A stretch of DNA of 35,943 bases from Candidatus Omnitrophota bacterium. GTDB lineage: Bacteria > Omnitrophota > Omnitrophia > Omnitrophales > JACROU01. The stretch covers positions 1 to 35,943 of the forward strand of contig JACROU010000046.1 of the NCBI GenBank assembly GCA_016214265.1. Direction: 5' to 3'. The notes beneath the pieces were generated by a model. The model ran no database searches. It worked only from the letters and a program-made list of their open reading frames with translations, and had not been told where the DNA came from. Positions 16,158 to 23,926 of the stretch are shown here, piece by piece. The position numbers were made by a program, and so were the translations under genes. The stretch's first letter is position 1, and every line of letters starts with the position of its first letter.

Positions 16158-18100
16158 AATGGCTTCACTTTTCTCAATCGAGCGGATTCAACAATAACGT
16201 TTCCGGATTTTGACAAATTTTGAACATGAATCTTAATTACAGAACTTTTCGCTTCGAGTACCAAATCCATCGGAACACGAGATGACGCGTCGAAATATTT
16301 CTCATAAGGCTTACCTTCAATCCAAAGAATTGCCTGGGCGCCGCCATCACAGCGGATTTCCATATCAAGCCAGTACCGCGCGCCGGTTTCAGCATGAAAC
16401 ACACCGCCGTCTTGAGAAGGTTCAAACGGGACAGAGTCTTGAATTTCAATTTCCCGGCCTTCCACAAAAACGGGCGTTTTGTTTTTCGAAGGCGCGTTTT
16501 GTGACACCTTAAATTTCCAGAGCTCGGTTCTCCCCCGCTGTCTGGAATAAGAAATTCCCACAAGCTCAAACCATTGATTCAGATTTTCCCGAAGCTGAGC
16601 GAAGGATAAAGCATAGCGGTTCCCAAACGGATAATAAATATTCCAGGCCCAATCATACATGTCCAGATGAAAATATACCGGCCTGGAAGTCTTCGACAAA
16701 TCTTTCAGCACATCCCCATTAAACACAAACGATTTGACGTGACTTCCCTCTCTTTCAACCGAAACGGGATAACGCAGATAGCCGGGCTTCCATTGAAGAT
16801 ACATCTGGTTGTGAAGAAAAGATCCCCGGCTTGCCTCAACCATTGGAAACGCATTCGGCGTACCGATAACGATGGCGGCTCTCGGAATCATCCTGACGAA
16901 CGGTTGAATCACTTGATCATATCCGGCAATTTGCCAACGCGAAAGCTCTGCAGCTTGCGCCCCATAAGTTTTGAAGGCGATCAATCCGTATCCCAAAAAA
17001 ACAAGCGCGAGAACGGTACGAATCATACCCGCGCGATTTCGCAGCCTGCTAATCAGAAATCCGAACAAACCGCCTCCGATCAAAAACAGCCACGGCCAGA
17101 GATGAATCAGATAAAGAAAATTGAAATAATCCCGTCCCAAAAAAGGAAGCAGCCCCAACGCAGCCAAGAACGAAACAGCCGCCCATTTCATCGGCCGGGA
17201 TGGAATAACAAACGCACTCACGAGGGCGGAGAAGAAAAAAACCAAATGACCTGTGCCAATTTTTAATTGATAAGCATTCGGATATGCCCCTTTAATTGCC
17301 GCGACAATTCTTGGAAAATACCCCAAATCAGGAATCACCCTCTGCGCGCTGTTGAGCTCGAGCATCACCCGAAGGTCCGTCTGATTCAGAAAAAGATAAA
17401 TGGCGTATGGAAGCAAAAACGTCAGGGCGCCTAAAATAAATCCCGGCAACCCACGCCAGCGAAAATTACGAAACGCATCCGAGAAAAAAATCGACGCGAC
17501 AACGCCGGGAACAAAAATGCATCCGACCGGATGCATCGTCATCCCAAATCCCATGAGCAAACCCGCGACGGCGAGTGCCCACTTTCGCTTCCCGCCCGCT
17601 TCCCAGATGATCCAAACAGCAGACAGGAATGCCAGCACGGTAGGAATGTCGGGGCGCAGCTGACGAGCTCCCTCAACGACGCAGGAGTCAAGAATCCACC
17701 AAAGCGCCGCAAAAAATCCCGCCCAGGCAGAATGAAACAAAAGATGGCCCAAACGAAAAAGAATCAGAGCCACAGCAAGGGAAGACAAACTCACAAAAAG
17801 CCGAGCCGTAAACGCGCCATTTCCCGCTAACGCCGTCCAGCCAGCCAACAAATAATGAAATCCGGCGCCAATCGTAACTTTCAGCTCACCTTTTCCCCCG
17901 AGGATATGTTCCAAATCCCCGGTAGAATTTTGAAAATAAAGCGTGGGCAGTCCTGTGGCCAAAATACCGTGGCTCGGTTCAGCCACAATAAATTCATCAT
18001 GATAGACAGGCGACCGGTAGCCCAGCTGATAAGGTCCTTGAATAAAATAGAAGAGGGCAAGCAGTGCAACAAGACCCGCGGCTACAAAAAAAAGTTCCAG
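16154..18100 (-). CDS. GT39-like integral membrane glycosyltransferase, start unresolved (possible frameshift)
   Basis: The frame is open from a stop at 18101-18103 to 16154. The first usual start codon is GTG 17986 (610 aa), but that leaves out essential parts: the first transmembrane segment (18042-18100) and a catalytic-type VYHDEFIVAEPSHG loop encoded at about 17960-18010. GT39/PMT-like enzymes transfer sugars from polyprenyl-phosphate donors in the periplasm and need this first-loop acidic motif. About ten further hydrophobic segments follow, then a soluble C-terminal beta-rich domain of about 120 residues. The upstream small gene ends in the other frame at a run of eight T (18086-18093). 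One extra T there would join the two frames. The gene overlaps the next one by ATGA. Confidence 0.75.
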   Translation of the reverse strand: MELFFVAAGLVALLALFYFIQGPYQLGYRSPVYHDEFIVAEPSHGILATGLPTLYFQNSTGDLEHILGGKGELKVTIGAGFHYLLAGWTALAGNGAFTARLFVSLSSLAVALILFRLGHLLFHSAWAGFFAALWWILDSCVVEGARQLRPDIPTVLAFLSAVWIIWEAGGKRKWALAVAGLLMGFGMTMHPVGCIFVPGVVASIFFSDAFRNFRWRGLPGFILGALTFLLPYAIYLFLNQTDLRVMLELNSAQRVIPDLGYFPRIVAAIKGAYPNAYQLKIGTGHLVFFFSALVSAFVIPSRPMKWAAVSFLAALGLLPFLGRDYFNFLYLIHLWPWLFLIGGGLFGFLISRLRNRAGMIRTVLALVFLGYGLIAFKTYGAQAAELSRWQIAGYDQVIQPFVRMIPRAAIVIGTPNAFPMVEASRGSFLHNQMYLQWKPGYLRYPVSVEREGSHVKSFVFNGDVLKDLSKTSRPVYFHLDMYDWAWNIYYPFGNRYALSFAQLRENLNQWFELVGISYSRQRGRTELWKFKVSQNAPSKNKTPVFVEGREIEIQDSVPFEPSQDGGVFHAETGARYWLDMEIRCDGGAQAILWIEGKPYEKYFDASSRVPMDLVLEAKSSVIKIHVQNLSKSGNVIVESARLRKVKPL

Positions 18101-18510
18101 TTAATCCGGAAATATTTCAAATCCGGCCGGTCCACCGTAAATTTCATATCAAAGTCGCGGCTCTCACCCGGTTGAATGGGACGATCTGCGGGATAAGTTC
18201 CCAAAAACGCGAAGCCTTCTTCAGAATTTTTGCTGAATCCCCAGCCCACGGAAAGAACAGGCGCCCCCTTGGCAAGATCCACAAGCGGAATACCGGGAAG
18301 CGGGACATTTCCCGTATTTGTGACCCGTGCTTTTACCGGGTACTCGGTATTTCTCTCCAGTTTATCGGGAACGCGAGTGATGACCTCGATTTTCGCTTTA
18401 AGCGTTTTGAGGTAATCCGGCATGGAATCGATTGCAAAAGAAACCGGCGGGGCAAAAACCAAACCGCCCGCGAGCAAAAGCAAAAATAGAAAAACCTGAT
18501 GTTTTTTCAT
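18082..18510 (-). CDS. Small exported protein with NxGxxxLPG motif, C-terminus may be frameshifted
   Basis: This protein has 142 aa from ATG 18510, chosen because AAGGTG lies 9 bases upstream; GTG 18522 is an alternative. Residues 1-26 form a clear signal peptide. The rest looks like an all-beta domain with TNTGNVPLPG near residues 64-73, the signature shared with the small proteins at 23351 and 29152. Those two end in a transmembrane segment; this one stops without it, just after a run of eight T (18086-18093). Directly downstream, in the next frame, the DNA encodes a hydrophobic helix that currently belongs to the GT39-like gene. Function unknown; probably periplasmic and associated with the membrane glycosyltransferase. 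Confidence 0.75.
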   Translation of the reverse strand: MKKHQVFLFLLLLAGGLVFAPPVSFAIDSMPDYLKTLKAKIEVITRVPDKLERNTEYPVKARVTNTGNVPLPGIPLVDLAKGAPVLSVGWGFSKNSEEGFAFLGTYPADRPIQPGESRDFDMKFTVDRPDLKYFRINWNFFL

Positions 18511-18523
18511 AGCTGTTTTCACC

Positions 18524-20974
18524 TTATTGGGGGTCCAATGAAATCAATCCCCAGCCTCCCGAAGAATAGATTTTTTGAGCCCTCTTAAGTTTTCCCCGCC
18601 TTACTTCCATGATTTTCTGAAGTGAAGACTCGGGGGCTAAAACATAGTTTACTCCAAAACCTTCTATTAATCGATTCAATCTTCCCTCCGTTTCACTGGG
18701 ACTGAAAAACGGCTCCTCGTTCTGCAAAAGCTGACTGTATAAGTTGGACTTGAGTTGATAAGTCTCAAATAAATTTTTTCCCTGCGGTAAGGGCCGGTTC
18801 ATAACGCGAAAATATTTCTCCACAAAATCCACATCGGCCAGGAATGGCTGATACCCGGCTGAAAACGCGTATTGGTTGAGGAACATGAGCGGAACCATTC
18901 CTGTCTTTGGCGGGTACACGATAACTTTCCCCTGAGGAATCCGGGTGCGGATAAAATCAATCATCTCAAAAGGCGGCTGATTTTCAGAATAATTTTTGGC
19001 GTAAAATTCTGCCTCTCCCGCATAGCCCTGAGGCAGTTTCATATCGATAGCCCTTTGCACCAAATCTTTTCCCGAGCCTTTATACAAAACAAACGGGATC
19101 AAAATGACAAGAAGCGCGGAAAGCACGGGTTTTGGAAAACGCAGTTTGAAATCGAATATTTTTTTCTCCTCGATAGTCCAATGAGGTTTATTGAAACGAA
19201 TCCAAAACGCAAACGCGCTTCCAACCAGAAGCCATAAATAGATAATGTCCATCACGTGATAGCTTTTGACACCCCATCGATAAGCGACATGCGTCACCTG
19301 AAGCAGAACAAAACCCACAAAGAGAAAAACATCGGCAAAGATAACCGAGCGAAGGAAAAGGTTGAATCGATGTTTTTTCCCACGATCGAAAAAAGCGGCG
19401 GACACCCGGTCAAAAAACGGCAGCATGGCAAACAGAAATAGTCCGAAGAATAAAAAGGAAACCGTAGAAATATACCGGGCCGGAGTCCACAGCATTTCTG
19501 AATAAGTCGCTTTAACCATAGCCCAGGCCAGCGGCGGAATCCGGTAAATAATCATAAAAATCACGAGGATGCCCCAAAAAACCCGGGCCCATCCGAATCG
19601 GTCCCGGATGAGCAAAAGCGCCGGCGCGAAAATCAATGCGAATGAAAAAAATGGCCGGAAAAGTCCCAAATCGCAGTTGTAATACCAATGGGTAAACATT
19701 CCCAAAGGCGGAAATTTTTGGAAATTCGTGGTAAAAAAAGACTCTACCATGATGCGATTGGCCGCTTCATGCTGAACAACATGTCCGACCAGATCATGAT
19801 GGGCCGCTTGAAATATTTTTCCAAAAACGACGGTGAGAAATGCGATTATTCCAAAAGGAATCAACCGTCTCCATTCAAACGGCGTAAACACGAAATAAGC
19901 GACGGCAATCAAAGCACCGTAGAAAAGGACCTGCACCCCTTCGCGGGTATGCGTAAGAATGCCGGCCACAATCACAATAGGCGTAATCCACACCCAGCTT
20001 GAATACCATCTTCCATCTTTTAGCGCTTCCAGAAGGAATAAAAACATGACTGGCAGAAGGACCCCCAGCGCAAAATCCGCGTGGTGGGACACCGGAATAA
20101 GCTGTCCCCAGAACACCGCTCCGACCGTCTCCTCAAATTGACCGGCGGCGTTGGAAATTGCCAGCGCGCACCCGGCGATCAAACACACCGAAGCGATATC
20201 TCTGCGGTTCGTAAGAACGCGGGCAATAGCGTAGAAGGAGGAAAGCGCGATCAATCCCCAAAAAGCGCGGAAATTGGTGTAAACAATTAACGGATTCAGG
20301 GCGGATGCTTTAGCCACAAGCGCCGTCATGAATTGATACGGAGCAAAAAGATAAGTGCTGGGCATGTCTTTGCGGAACATGATGCTTGAAAGATTCAGGC
20401 GCTCCAGATCCAGAAATTTCCGGGTGACCACCAGATTGTAAATTTCCTCGTCGGTGGGAGCGTTTTTCCACAAACCCCCGGCCTGATAGAGCAGAAAAAT
20501 GGTGACCGCAAGCATGACATAACCGGCCAAAATAAAAATTTTATTGTCATCATGTTCACTTTCGCGCCGACTGTCACTCTCCCTAAAGCAGAGAAAAACG
20601 ATGCCGCGGCCCAATCCCAAAGCGAGCAAAGAAATGCCGTGAATCATCCACGCCATTTGAAGATTACCGTGAGCGAGCATGACGCTTACACATTCCGCCA
20701 CGATGAAAATATGGCTGAGACCGAAAGAAAGCGCGAGCGATTCCAGCGCGTTAAACCGCTTGCGCGGCATCAAGATACCCAGAAGAAGATACCCGGGCAG
20801 CCAATAAATCAGGAGCATCGCCGACGCCATTCTCCACGCCGCGTCCCCGCGCCATGCAATCGTTTGATTGCCTAAAACAAAATAAGAAATTCCAGCCGCC
20901 AAGAAAAGGAAAACCGGCAAAACCATCCGTAATATTTTGTTCAAGTCGATCGCTTTATCAGAAATTAATTTCAT
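18524..20974 (-). CDS. Polytopic membrane protein, LPGY/HTREG family, probable GT-C glycosyltransferase
   Basis: An 816-aa protein with a dozen or more hydrophobic segments and a C-terminal soluble domain from about residue 660. Motifs collinear with its paralogues at 20971 and 23923 are WLPGY (58-62), TDEE in the first large loop (174-177), TYLFAP (207-212), PVSHHAD (294-300), HTREG (342-346) and NYVLAP (776-781). The LPGY pair of helices resembles the DUF1616 N-terminus. An acidic motif in the first periplasmic loop is typical of GT-C enzymes using lipid-linked sugar donors. The gene overlaps the upstream one by ATGA. Its enzymatic role is inferred; substrate unknown. Confidence 0.8.
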   Translation of the reverse strand: MKLISDKAIDLNKILRMVLPVFLFLAAGISYFVLGNQTIAWRGDAAWRMASAMLLIYWLPGYLLLGILMPRKRFNALESLALSFGLSHIFIVAECVSVMLAHGNLQMAWMIHGISLLALGLGRGIVFLCFRESDSRRESEHDDNKIFILAGYVMLAVTIFLLYQAGGLWKNAPTDEEIYNLVVTRKFLDLERLNLSSIMFRKDMPSTYLFAPYQFMTALVAKASALNPLIVYTNFRAFWGLIALSSFYAIARVLTNRRDIASVCLIAGCALAISNAAGQFEETVGAVFWGQLIPVSHHADFALGVLLPVMFLFLLEALKDGRWYSSWVWITPIVIVAGILTHTREGVQVLFYGALIAVAYFVFTPFEWRRLIPFGIIAFLTVVFGKIFQAAHHDLVGHVVQHEAANRIMVESFFTTNFQKFPPLGMFTHWYYNCDLGLFRPFFSFALIFAPALLLIRDRFGWARVFWGILVIFMIIYRIPPLAWAMVKATYSEMLWTPARYISTVSFLFFGLFLFAMLPFFDRVSAAFFDRGKKHRFNLFLRSVIFADVFLFVGFVLLQVTHVAYRWGVKSYHVMDIIYLWLLVGSAFAFWIRFNKPHWTIEEKKIFDFKLRFPKPVLSALLVILIPFVLYKGSGKDLVQRAIDMKLPQGYAGEAEFYAKNYSENQPPFEMIDFIRTRIPQGKVIVYPPKTGMVPLMFLNQYAFSAGYQPFLADVDFVEKYFRVMNRPLPQGKNLFETYQLKSNLYSQLLQNEEPFFSPSETEGRLNRLIEGFGVNYVLAPESSLQKIMEVRRGKLKRAQKIYSSGGWGLISLDPQ

Positions 20975-23376
20975 GATTGTTGAAGCACCTTTTCAATCTC
21001 AGATCGATTGACTTTAGCCACAGAAAATTCGCTGTCCTGATAAACGATCTGAAAAACAGCGGCCTTCTGATTTACTTTTTCGAAATAGGAATGAAGTTTT
21101 TCCCGATGACCGGGGTCCACGAGAACATAATCCACTTTATAATCCTCAAGAAATTCAAGGTTGTCTTTCCAGAAAACAGAGATGGGCTGATCATTAAACA
21201 ACATATGAGCCTTATGACGGGAGTACCATTTTTCATAATAGGCCTTGTCCGTTGAAAGCTGCGTGCCAGCATGAACCACATAATGATTCGCATAAAGAGG
21301 AATTGTTGTCGCAACAGCGTAGTCCCCCACAAATCTGCTCAAGGGAGGAATTCCCTCACGCATAAACCGCACCAACTCCTTCGGGAACGGAGAAAGCATA
21401 TTAGCGCGCTTAACCAATCGGTCGTAATCTACGTAAATGTCGTTAATCGCTTTTTTTGATTTTAAATCCTTGGCAATCATCTGATCAAAGGTATCCCCCG
21501 ACACATGCTGATTCCAGATAAAAGGAACGCTGAGGAGGAAAACGGCGTAACATCCCAGCACCTGACGTAATTGTTCGGAGTGATGTGAGTTGGCGGAAAA
21601 ATGTTTTTTAAAAAAATATATCAAGATCGACAATACAACCGCCGCCGCCAAAAACACCATGTGAACGTTATAAAATTTAAAAGGATGATTCATCACCCAC
21701 CCCAGCAGTTTCTCGGCGGATTTGTGAAATAAAAGAAATGCCGCTATATTGGAAAACAAAATAAGCCCGACACAGAACACTATCCGAGACGGGAACATTC
21801 TAGAAATAAAAACTCCAAATTCGATAAGAATACAGACAAACAAAAGCAGTGTGAGAGAAAAGAAGAATGTTCCGCATTGAAAAAGGTCCGTGGTTCCCAC
21901 CAGCATGGAAATCCCCGTGAAAAGAACCGGAAAATAACAAAGCGTCAACAAACCCGAAAATCCGGCAATCCCCAAAAATACCCAGTTTTTCTTCGAAAAA
22001 ATCAGCGCCCAAGGAAGCGCGATAGCGGTCAGTATCAAAGGGAAAATAATTGCGGGTCTGGTCGTCTGAAGCAAATACAGAAAAAACCGGCCCAGCTCAT
22101 ACTCCCCCACAAAGATCGGAAACGTTTTGAAATAATTGGGGTCAAGGGCCAATGAAGGATGCGAAATCATCTTCGCGAATTCCTGACGAAGATTCATTTT
22201 CAATTCTTGCGTTACAGCAAGAATGTGATGAACATTCATCGTGTGATAGATCGAAAATGCCGCGAAAAATATGACAGAAATGAGAAGCAACGATCCGTAT
22301 TTTAAAAAAATCACTTTTCGGTCTTTTTGAGTGATCAAAAGAAGGCCCGCAAAAAGTGAGTAAACCAGAAAAAGCAAAAGCCCTTCCCGCGAATGAAAAA
22401 TAACGAGGGTAATCAGGAATGCGGGAATTAAAATCAAAAATCCAAGTGGTCTTTTGGCTTCTTCAAATCTCAGAATAAGCCACAAACCTGCCGGAACCAA
22501 TACCCCTGGACCAAAACCGTAACGGTTGGGATAAGGGATGAAAAGTCCTGTCTGAACAAAATCCTTATATGGATAGCTGAAAATGCTCGCCACAAAAAAT
22601 GCCAGAAAGATCAACGCACCGAAACGCCATTTCACGGCCGTCGACACAAAAGCGGCGCCGAATATCCCAGCAAGCAGAATATCGATCGACCAGAACTTAT
22701 CCGTGATGACGATAACATCGGCGTGGGTGGCGTTGGCAATCAACGCAATCAAAAATCCCAGCGGCTCATAGAGATAAGTGTGCGCAGCGCCGGGCAAATA
22801 CATGATTGAGAATTTGTAGGCGCTCGCGTTTTCAGCAATTTTTCGCGCTAAATTGGTCTGCTCGCGGTCGATAAATCCCCCGCTCATAAACGCCATCACC
22901 GCAAGCACCAGAAGTCCCAACAATCCGGCCAGCGTAAACCAGGAAATCGCGTCCATTGAACGCCTCTTCGCCGCATCACTCAACGCAGGGCATTTCTTCA
23001 TTCCTCCCAGCGCGGCGCAAGTCATTAACATAAGCACCAGTTCGGCGATCAGAACATAGCGGACCCGAAGTCCCATCTCGAGCACGAGCACGCAGAAAAA
23101 AGTTTGGATGACAATGCTCATCAGCACTGAAAACGCAAGATATTCAAGCCGGAATTCGAGTTTTTCCCTCATTCCGGACCACAAGGAAAGAACGAAATAT
23201 CCGGGCAAAAATAATAATGAGACGGCTGCGAGGGGAAACGTAAGGGGTAGAAATCCCGAATGCTCATGGCCCGGAAGAAGGGTGAACACAAGTGCGGCAG
23301 AAAGAATCAATATCCAGAAAACAAGCTCCGGAAAGGAAGTGCCGCGAGCGCTATGCTTTGATGTATTTGTATCCAT
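20971..23376 (-). CDS. Polytopic membrane protein, LPGY/HSREG family, probable GT-C glycosyltransferase
   Basis: An 801-aa protein of the same architecture as its neighbours. FLPGY lies at 56-60, the first-loop acidic motif IDREQ at 169-173, TYLYEP at 200-205, HSREG at 328-332 and DYVLVDP at 749-755 in the soluble C-terminal domain. It lacks the SHH[AS]D motif of the other two paralogues and instead has IPYPNRYGFGPG near 280-292, so it may use a different donor or acceptor. The start ATG lies 26 bases inside the small exported gene just upstream, which suggests translational coupling and a functional pair. Glycosyl transfer is inferred from topology and motif placement. Confidence 0.8.
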   Translation of the reverse strand: MDTNTSKHSARGTSFPELVFWILILSAALVFTLLPGHEHSGFLPLTFPLAAVSLLFLPGYFVLSLWSGMREKLEFRLEYLAFSVLMSIVIQTFFCVLVLEMGLRVRYVLIAELVLMLMTCAALGGMKKCPALSDAAKRRSMDAISWFTLAGLLGLLVLAVMAFMSGGFIDREQTNLARKIAENASAYKFSIMYLPGAAHTYLYEPLGFLIALIANATHADVIVITDKFWSIDILLAGIFGAAFVSTAVKWRFGALIFLAFFVASIFSYPYKDFVQTGLFIPYPNRYGFGPGVLVPAGLWLILRFEEAKRPLGFLILIPAFLITLVIFHSREGLLLFLVYSLFAGLLLITQKDRKVIFLKYGSLLLISVIFFAAFSIYHTMNVHHILAVTQELKMNLRQEFAKMISHPSLALDPNYFKTFPIFVGEYELGRFFLYLLQTTRPAIIFPLILTAIALPWALIFSKKNWVFLGIAGFSGLLTLCYFPVLFTGISMLVGTTDLFQCGTFFFSLTLLLFVCILIEFGVFISRMFPSRIVFCVGLILFSNIAAFLLFHKSAEKLLGWVMNHPFKFYNVHMVFLAAAVVLSILIYFFKKHFSANSHHSEQLRQVLGCYAVFLLSVPFIWNQHVSGDTFDQMIAKDLKSKKAINDIYVDYDRLVKRANMLSPFPKELVRFMREGIPPLSRFVGDYAVATTIPLYANHYVVHAGTQLSTDKAYYEKWYSRHKAHMLFNDQPISVFWKDNLEFLEDYKVDYVLVDPGHREKLHSYFEKVNQKAAVFQIVYQDSEFSVAKVNRSEIEKVLQQS

Positions 23377-23926
23377 AAGTGCCTAACAGGATAACGATTA
23401 AGAATTCGAAGATCAAGAGAATGCCGATTAACATTTTCGGTCGTTCATAAAAAGGAAGGCCTTTGATCTCAAGGGTATGACGAAGCTCTTCGCCGATCGG
23501 CCGGGAAACCACCTCGGGTTTCTGCTGGATCAGAATCGGCTGGATTCTGAGGATTATTTTTCCGGTGGCATCTTTTGGAATATTCAGAAAAAATTTCATG
23601 TCCGATTGTTTCTCCGGCTCAAGAGAAAGTGTAAGAAGTTGCCCGCCTGAAAGAACCATTTCATTCTTCAACTCGCCCAGAGTGGAAAGCCCATAATTAA
23701 TCTGAGCCGTAGTTTTTTTCTCAGAATAATATTCGTCCACCGTGGCGCCCGGGAGCGTTTCTTGCCCGACATTCAGGAGCGCGATTTGAATAGGAATTTG
23801 CTTCGCCCCCGCCTCAACCTGATCCGGCGCGGAAATCAATCTAACTTCACATTTCTCCGCGAGCGCTTTATCGGCACAAATTAAACTTAAGATCGTAAAA
23901 ACAAAAACCCCTGTTGTTTTCATCAC
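23351..23926 (-). CDS. Small exported, membrane-anchored protein with NxGxxxLPG motif
   Basis: A 191-aa protein. Residues 1-23 form a signal peptide ending ALA. A beta-rich domain follows, with LNVGQETLPG (51-60), the signature shared with the proteins at 18082 and 29152. A single transmembrane helix lies near 163-186 (MLIGILLIFEFLIVILLGTYGY), followed by a short basic tail. This predicts a periplasmic domain anchored by its C-terminus. It overlaps the upstream large gene by ATGA and the downstream one by 26 bases. The domain looks like an Ig-like or CARDB-type fold (assigned by eye). A role as accessory or substrate-binding partner of the GT-C protein is a guess from gene pairing. Confidence 0.75.
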   Translation of the reverse strand: MMKTTGVFVFTILSLICADKALAEKCEVRLISAPDQVEAGAKQIPIQIALLNVGQETLPGATVDEYYSEKKTTAQINYGLSTLGELKNEMVLSGGQLLTLSLEPEKQSDMKFFLNIPKDATGKIILRIQPILIQQKPEVVSRPIGEELRHTLEIKGLPFYERPKMLIGILLIFEFLIVILLGTYGYKYIKA

